This document shows, one piece after another, positions 58,051 to 64,000 of a DNA stretch of 64,000 bases (positions are counted from its first letter, which is position 1; every line of letters begins with the position of its first letter). A program made the position numbers and the translations under genes. This stretch comes from Ochotona curzoniae (Eukaryota > Chordata > Mammalia > Lagomorpha > Ochotonidae), in assembly GCF_017591425.1 (NCBI RefSeq), contig NW_024465369.1:22412501-22476500 (forward strand), read 5' to 3'. Below the pieces are notes generated by a model. The model ran no database searches. It saw only the letters and a list, made by a program, of their open reading frames with translations, and was not told where the DNA came from.

Positions 58051-58725
58051 GGCCTGGACTCAGTGATAAGAAAGGTTACCCTGTGTGCTTATGTTGTGTG
58101 ATTCTGTGAATGGCAGCACCTTGAGGCTCTTTATCCTGCTCCGTCTGCATCCTGCCAGCCAGCTTTACCTGGAGGGTTGAGGGTGGGTTTGCGTGTCTCG
58201 TGGTGGTGGGGGAAGGGGCTGCTGCATTGAAGCCACTGAAGCCTTCAAGGTCACTGTGTGTTGGGGAATGCTCTCCCATCTCCCCCACCTGCTCTTTCTT
58301 ATCCAGTCTGGAGTGACTTGCCTGCCCTCTGCTTTTCCTCTCTTTGCCTTAGCAGAGGTGTGATGGGTAACACAATAGCCTGAGACTCCAGGCTTGGTAC
58401 TGTTTGGGATAGACCAGCCAGCCAGTCTTATCTGAGTAGGGGGGAGGAAGAGAGAGCCAAAGGAGACTGGCTTAACAGTGTAATAATGGCCCTTTTGTCT
58501 GTCTTTTGCATTGAGATGGTTTCATGTTTCATCTTAGGCCTGGCCCATTGTGTTGTTTTTACAAGCTCAATACAACTCTGCTTAAAAATACAGCTCCTCA
58601 TTTAAAGGATTGGGCAGTAATGCCACAGGCCTATTGCTACCTATCTGCCCTACCCCTGCCCCATTACTGTGTTTAGCAAAAACCCACCGTGCTGGGAATT
58701 GGGGGGTGGAGCAGTGAGGTAGAAG

Positions 58726-58762
<37 letters not shown>

Positions 58763-59316
58763 TCCGTCCGTGCACACGTGCACGCTATTGTACTATTTGC
58801 TTGGCAAATGCTTATATATTTCATTCCCACAACCTTCTCAAATGTTTTCCTTGTGCTACTTTAATTAGTAGCACCTGTAAAACATTGCCTCTAACCATGT
58901 AGCTTCCTTCTTAACCATTATCTTTTTTATTTCCTCTTTTAAGTTTTCTTCTTTTGATGAACTGGAGCTTTGGGATGGTGCCAAATATGGTACAGTAACA
59001 TACCCAGCTTTAGCCCTGTAACCTTAATTAGATGTGGAATGCTGAGAATGCACTGTCGTGTTTGTTTTTCTAACTTTCATAACGAGACAGTGAACTTCTG
59101 GTCACTTCATTAAAAGTTGTAAAGCATTCCTCGTGTCTTGAGCATTCAGTTTTCCACCACAGTTTGTTCACAGCGAATGAATGTAAAACTCGGGGCACCC
59201 TTCATAGCACCACAAGCCATCTGTTGGGATGCAAGTTATCTTTTGTGACAATGCGTGAGTTCTATTCCTATGCTCCAACCCTTAATTCCTCTTCTCTCCC
59301 CTGCTTTTCTCTTCAG
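58051..59316. other. unassigned DNA with a GA microsatellite
   Basis: It contains the (GA)n tract at 58728-58760. No gene is seen before the candidate exon at 59317. Confidence 0.35.
58728..58760. repeat. (GA)n microsatellite
   Basis: About 16 GA units are followed by a short alternating GTGCACACGTGCACGC segment. Confidence 0.95.
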
Positions 59317-59396
59317 AGACATAAGAGTGTTGAAAATGTTAAAGGCTGTGCTGAAGAAGAGCCGAGAGGGAGGAAAGGGCAGCAAGAAGGAGACGG
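59317..59396 (+). other. candidate exon with strong splice sites, gene unknown
   Basis: A long pyrimidine tract (ctctcccctgcttttctctt) and CAG acceptor end at 59316; CGG|GTAGGT is the donor. The 80 bp are open in two frames. One contains an ATG at 59336 and reads MLKAVLKKSREGGKGSKKET into the donor, a basic start that looks like a real N terminus with a 19 bp leader. The other reads RHKSVENVKGCAEEEP and on as an internal phase-0 exon. It has the strongest acceptor seen in the window. I cannot name the gene. Confidence 0.45.
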
Positions 59397-60692
59397 GTAG
59401 GTGTCCAAGAACAAGCTGAGCCCCCATCACGGGCATTGACAGCAGGACCCCAATCCCTCCAAGCTGGGTGGGTGCACGACTGTGGAGATGGGTCAGAACA
59501 AACAGCATATTGGAGGCTGGGAGAAACTCAGTATATTTCTGAACTTTCTTATAAGAAGTCAGACTTTGAAAATTGAGTTTGGCTTATGAACTGAATCCTT
59601 CCCCAATAGACTTTCAAGGTTTGTAATTTTAACAGGGCAGCCAGATCCAGAGGCAGTCAATGTGAAAGCCATTGAGGGGTAGCAGGTGTGTTCAGGAATT
59701 TGATTTCTAGAAAGCCCTTTCCCTGTCCTACTTGCACTTGAATTTTATAGGTTCAACTAAGTACTGGCTAACGGTTCCTTATTTATTTATTTTTTTGAGT
59801 ATCGGATTTTATTCTTAACAGGTGTAGTCCCACTTAATGCAAGACTTAGTGCCAGCCGTTTAGTTTTCACTATGATGAGAGCTGCTTGGTTTGGCTTAGT
59901 TTTGTGCCCATGTGGAGTTCTGGTACATTTGTGGTCAATGTGACACTCCTAGTGTTTCCTTCTGTGTGATAACCTTTTTGAAAGTTATTTTTGTGGTCAC
60001 TTCTGTTAAACCCTATTTCTCTTGCTAGAAAAAAAATGACCTTTTGTCTACTTGTATTGCATAATATTTGCTAGCATAAAATGAATTCTGGAATGTTCAT
60101 TTCCTTCTTAAACACTTGTTAATCCAATGCTATTGCATAATGACTGATTTTCTTAGTTATTGTTTATTGAGTAACCTTTTAGTTGTAATTTCCATTAAAA
60201 TATTGGAAGATCTCAACATTTGTGGAAAATTGAGTTGAAGTATTTATTTCAGTGCAAATTTTGAAATCCATATAATTATAAAAAGGGTCTTCCACAGTTT
60301 TTCAGAAATGCACATTATGAAAAACCATATATGAGATTAAAAAAAAATATTTACACAGAAGAAGCATTTTTCATTCCATCTTCCATGAACTTTTCAAAGT
60401 ACCCTTATGTAGGCATGCTTAATAGTAAAACATCACGGAATTACGATTAACTTTTGAATTTAGATCTTGTAATGTCTTACAATAATATCAGTAATATCTG
60501 TTGTTTCTGAATTTATGTAAGAAACTAACTGCACTTCGAAATGTTTTTGTTATATGGAACCTGAACAAAATTCCTGTTTATAGTTAACTAGCCCTTAAAC
60601 TAAGGCTCACACTTAAAATAGAACATTTACATAAGGCTGCTGTTAAGATTCCTTATAAGCAGACTCTTTAATGCTCAAGGAGACAGATGAGA
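59397..60692. other. unassigned AT-rich DNA
   Basis: No repeats are recognised between 59.4 and 60.7 kb, an unusually long repeat-free stretch for this window. No exon is seen. Confidence 0.35.
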
Positions 60693-60710
60693 AGGAACTA
60701 GGGAATTTTC
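60693..60710. repeat. 18 bp target duplication of the 60.7 kb L1
   Basis: AGGAACTAGGGAATTTTC is repeated exactly at 61076-61093. Confidence 0.92.
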
Positions 60711-61075
60711 TTTCTTTTTTTTTTTAATTGTTATTAACATTGTATTATGTGATACAGTTTTATAGGCACTGGGGATTCCCCCCACCCCTCCCATACCCCT
60801 CCCCCCATGGTGGAGTCCTCCACCTTGCTGCATAACCACAGTTCAAGTTCAGTTGAGATTCCTTCCTTGCAAGCATATACCTAGCATAAAGTCCAGCGTC
60901 TTATTGTCCAGATAAGTTCAGTGGCCTCTTGGGGAGACCTTCTCTGGTCTGAAGATAGGGCTAACAGAGTAAAGTTCCGGTCAGTTAAAAGCCCCAACAA
61001 AACCTCAGTATCAATATACAACATTATGGAATTAATTGGCATAGTATTGGGTAAACAATATGTTAAAAATAATGC
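60711..61075 (-). mobile_element. recent 5'-truncated L1 3' UTR insertion
   Basis: A reversed poly-A (T-run at 60715-60725) is followed by the 3' UTR with a pyrimidine-rich 'ccccccacccctcccatacc' block. The L1 at 8020 starts with a diverged version of the same sequence (gatacagtttcatag). A perfect 18 bp duplication shows recent target-primed insertion. Confidence 0.85.
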
Positions 61076-61093
61076 AGGAACTAGGGAATTTTC

Positions 61094-61345
61094 AACTTGG
61101 AGGATACTTGGATACTTGGAGGGTATCCAAGTTCTTGTGTACCTGCTGCCTCCCAGAGTACACATTACAGGAAGCTGGAATCCAGAGTGGCGCTGGGACT
61201 GAAATGCATGTGCTCTGGAATGGAATGTGGGTGGCCCAAGCAGCCATCTTAGTCACTGCATCAGATGCCGACCCCAGAAACCCAGCTTGTGATGATATGC
61301 ACACTAGATGGTTAGCTCTCAACATAAGTAAAATCAACCTCCAAC
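61094..61345 (-). mobile_element. CSINE, partial old copy
   Basis: Only the 5' half remains: 'acaggaagctggaatccaga', 'ttagtcactgcatcagatgc'. A short inverted repeat CTTGGATA...TATCCAAG lies at about 61109-61133. Confidence 0.5.
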
Positions 61346-64000
61346 TCTGAATAGTTACAATCGTTACATTGGAGACATTTCAGCTCAACTAATTTCTGTC
61401 TAGGGAGTGCGCTCATTCTATGCTATGTTGAGGCCTGAACATTTTATTTACTTTTTTCTCTGAAAACTGTTAAAACAAACAAGCAAAAAATCAAAACCTC
61501 CCTACCCCCAAATTTTGGCTCATCTGATGCCTTAGAAGCTTTTATGATTTCCAGCATAAAGTTGGATCCTCCAGTATAGGTTCTCCAAGCCCCCCACGCC
61601 CCCCACCCCACCACTCAGTAGCAGAGTCTTTAAAAACAGCTGTGCCATCCTCTGAGCAGTCCCAGGCCCGTGTAAAGTAACAGCATGGTATGAATGATGT
61701 GAGGCACCCAGCCTATAGGCAAGCCAGACAGTGAGCATAGCTCGCCTTTGAAACTTTTCCAATCTCAGAGCATGTGAGTTGGGGGATTTGTCTGCCTTTG
61801 GTCTTGAAAAGCAACTACTGCTTTCTCTGAATCATTTCTTTATGAGGAGTCCCACACACTATGGCTTTTTCAGTAATGCAAACCAACTTGAAAAAGCAAT
61901 GGGAACATTTCTCATAAAACGTCTGTATGGTTGTGTGGTATGTGCCTGTTTGCTCTTAACTGAAACCTGCTTGTGTTAGGTTGGGAACAGAGCACGTGGA
62001 ATTTGAAATCCTGAGGAAGTTATGTCACAGCATGAAGAGGGGGAAGTACTTGGAATTTGACCGCTCTTACGCTGAATTCTGTGCCAACACTCATTATATA
62101 AGTAAATTATAGCTATGATTTTCTATAAATTAAAGCTGGCTAGTCTGCTGAGACTGTGCTGAAATTTGGATGCCATATCTCCGGCAATATGGAAAAATGT
62201 CTCTCTACTGTTTTCAGTTAAAACCTCTCTTTATTGCAAAGACAAAAGAAAATTCACTTCCATATACTTGAACTCAAAGCCATATAGAAATGTAGGAAAT
62301 ACTCACATCTGAAAAATTGAGTTCAGCTTTTCATAGCCTTTAGAGATTGTTTTTGCAGACAATCTTTTTACTATGCTTTTATGCCAAACCTATTTTGAGA
62401 ATTTGGAAAATACAACCAGTGTGTTACACTGAATATTCTTTAAAAGAAGCCAGATATGTTCCAGAAATATGGAAAAGTTACTTCCCAGCTCATATACCTA
62501 AAAGAATGTCACCTATATATACTGTATACTATGGCAACATTTTAGCAGGTATTCAGGTTATATTTTTATAAGCTTACTGAAGTGCCATACAGTGAGATTA
62601 AATTACTGAAGGTGATTGACAGAACTGAAGAAAAACAACACTCTTTTTTCTGATGATGGTGCTTTTGTCTTTGACCTAGGACATGCTTCGAGCTGTACGT
62701 CAGTGGTTTTTGGGGGCAGGAGAGGCATCTTGGAGAGGACAGTAATACCTGAAAGTGATTTTTCGGAAAGCACATTCACATTCAGCTTGTCCCCAGGTTC
62801 CTTCAGGACAAATGAGCACTTTTATTTCTCTTGACCTTGAGTTAGGCCTATGGGAACAAAAATCAATATTAAACCATAACAGGGGAGAGCCAGATGAGGG
62901 CACTGGGTTTTTTTCCTTCCTGTTTTTACTTTGGATGCTAATGTAAAAGCAGCACATGATGTCCATTCTTTATTTTGAGGTTCTCTTGAGAGGTGCACAG
63001 TCGCTTGCCATATGTTTATCTTAAGTGACTTTTATTATCAGAAAACTCCATGGTAACTAATATTAACTGATACTTAAAAATTAAACAAGTGTTCTGATAA
63101 TCAAATCTGAACCTCATAAGAGTTTGTGGTAGTTTTAAAATCAATACAGGAAGCTAAGATCCTTTTGGTGCAAAAAAATGTAGGGAATTGATAGGGGGAA
63201 AAAGTCAATTTTCACAATACAAAAAAAAAAAAAAAGCTTTAAATATCCACAAAAGAAATGTGTGGACCTTATATTGGAGGAATTGGCAAAACTAGAACAC
63301 AGAGAATGGACAGAAATGCCATTTTCCTAAGTGGACAGATTATTTTAGATTGACTGCTCTTTCAAAATTATTTGTATTTTTTACTTAATCTCTTGTGAAA
63401 TCCAAATAAAAAAAAAACTTTTAGTGGTCTCAGAGCAGTTTTAGGTTGGTAGCAAAATTAATTGAAGGTGCGAAGATTTGTCCCTCCGCCGTGTGTAGTG
63501 CCTCCCGTTGTCAGCATCCCTGTGAGAGCAGTGCATTTCCCATCATTGATGAAACTACATGAACACATTGTAATCACCCAGAGTCTGAGTGGCTTATGTC
63601 CTCACATGCCATGGATTTGCATAGACATAAAATGACATGTCACCCTATGATGGAATATTTTTACTGCCTTGAAAACTCTGTCATTTTTTTCCTAATATAA
63701 CATAAAAATGGATTTAAACATTTTCCTGGAAGGAGAACTACTTAAGCATAGCCAAGAAAAATTTGAAAATGTGCTGCAGGTGCATGGAATAGATTGTGCC
63801 TGCTTCAGATGCCTGGTCTCTAGCTGCAAGAGAGGCCAGCGAAGTGTGTGTTTGGGTTTCTTAGCTTTGTACTTGAAAAGCAGACTTTACAGCCACCGAG
63901 TAACTTGGCTTTTGTGGAAGATTGTAGTGTTGTAGACGTTTGACAGATCCTCCTTTCCTTCCAAGGGCCACAGTAACTGCTGTTTGAACATAACAAGTAA
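61346..64000. other. unassigned AT-rich DNA
   Basis: No CSINE, L1 or convincing exon is seen. An A15 run lies near 63221-63235. Absence of repeats over 2.6 kb is unusual here and may mark conserved non-coding DNA. Confidence 0.35.

Overview
The window is mammalian nuclear DNA from a lagomorph, and most likely a pika (Ochotona) rather than a rabbit. This rests on about 42 tRNA-derived CSINE-type elements with A and B boxes, a long conserved body and an A-rich AATAAA tail, plus L1, MIR, L2 and TcMar fragments. The youngest CSINE copies carry head and body variants that differ from the rabbit CSINE2 pattern as I know it. There is no prokaryotic gene organisation, no CRISPR array, no rRNA, and no clearly recognisable host gene.

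Layout. Positions 1-942 are flank with an L2 piece and one CSINE. Positions 943-7231 are a complete LTR-to-LTR class I (gamma-type) endogenous retrovirus on the minus strand. It has 361 and 360 bp LTRs that differ by one indel, a CTTTC duplication at both ends, a tRNA-Phe-like primer site, a splice donor, a broken gag with a minisatellite, a collapsed pol, and an open frame for the envelope transmembrane subunit only. A 5'-truncated antisense L1 lies at about 8.0-11.1 kb. From 11 to 60 kb the sequence is mostly intron-like DNA packed with CSINEs, including nested and tail-to-tail groups at 32, 40 and 41-42.5 kb, with scattered MIR, L2, old L1 and Tigger-like fragments and microsatellites. A recent 365 bp L1 3' end with an 18 bp target duplication is at 60.7 kb. 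The last 2.6 kb is unassigned AT-rich sequence.

Interpretation. All L1 pieces, the provirus and 33 of 42 CSINEs lie on the minus strand (19 of 20 from 38.8 kb onward). This is the bias expected for introns of a plus-strand gene. Four plus-strand segments look like exons with good splice signals: 219-263, 43330-43487, 52131-52232 and 59317-59396. I cannot name their gene. One minus-strand open segment (47220-47447) also looks protein-like.

The most interesting object is the provirus. Its LTRs are nearly identical and CpG-rich, and no later SINE has landed inside its 6.3 kb. It should therefore be young, yet its gag, pol and SU regions are already wrecked. The simplest reading is a defective genome that moved recently in trans while keeping its LTR promoter, primer site, splice donor and transmembrane frame.
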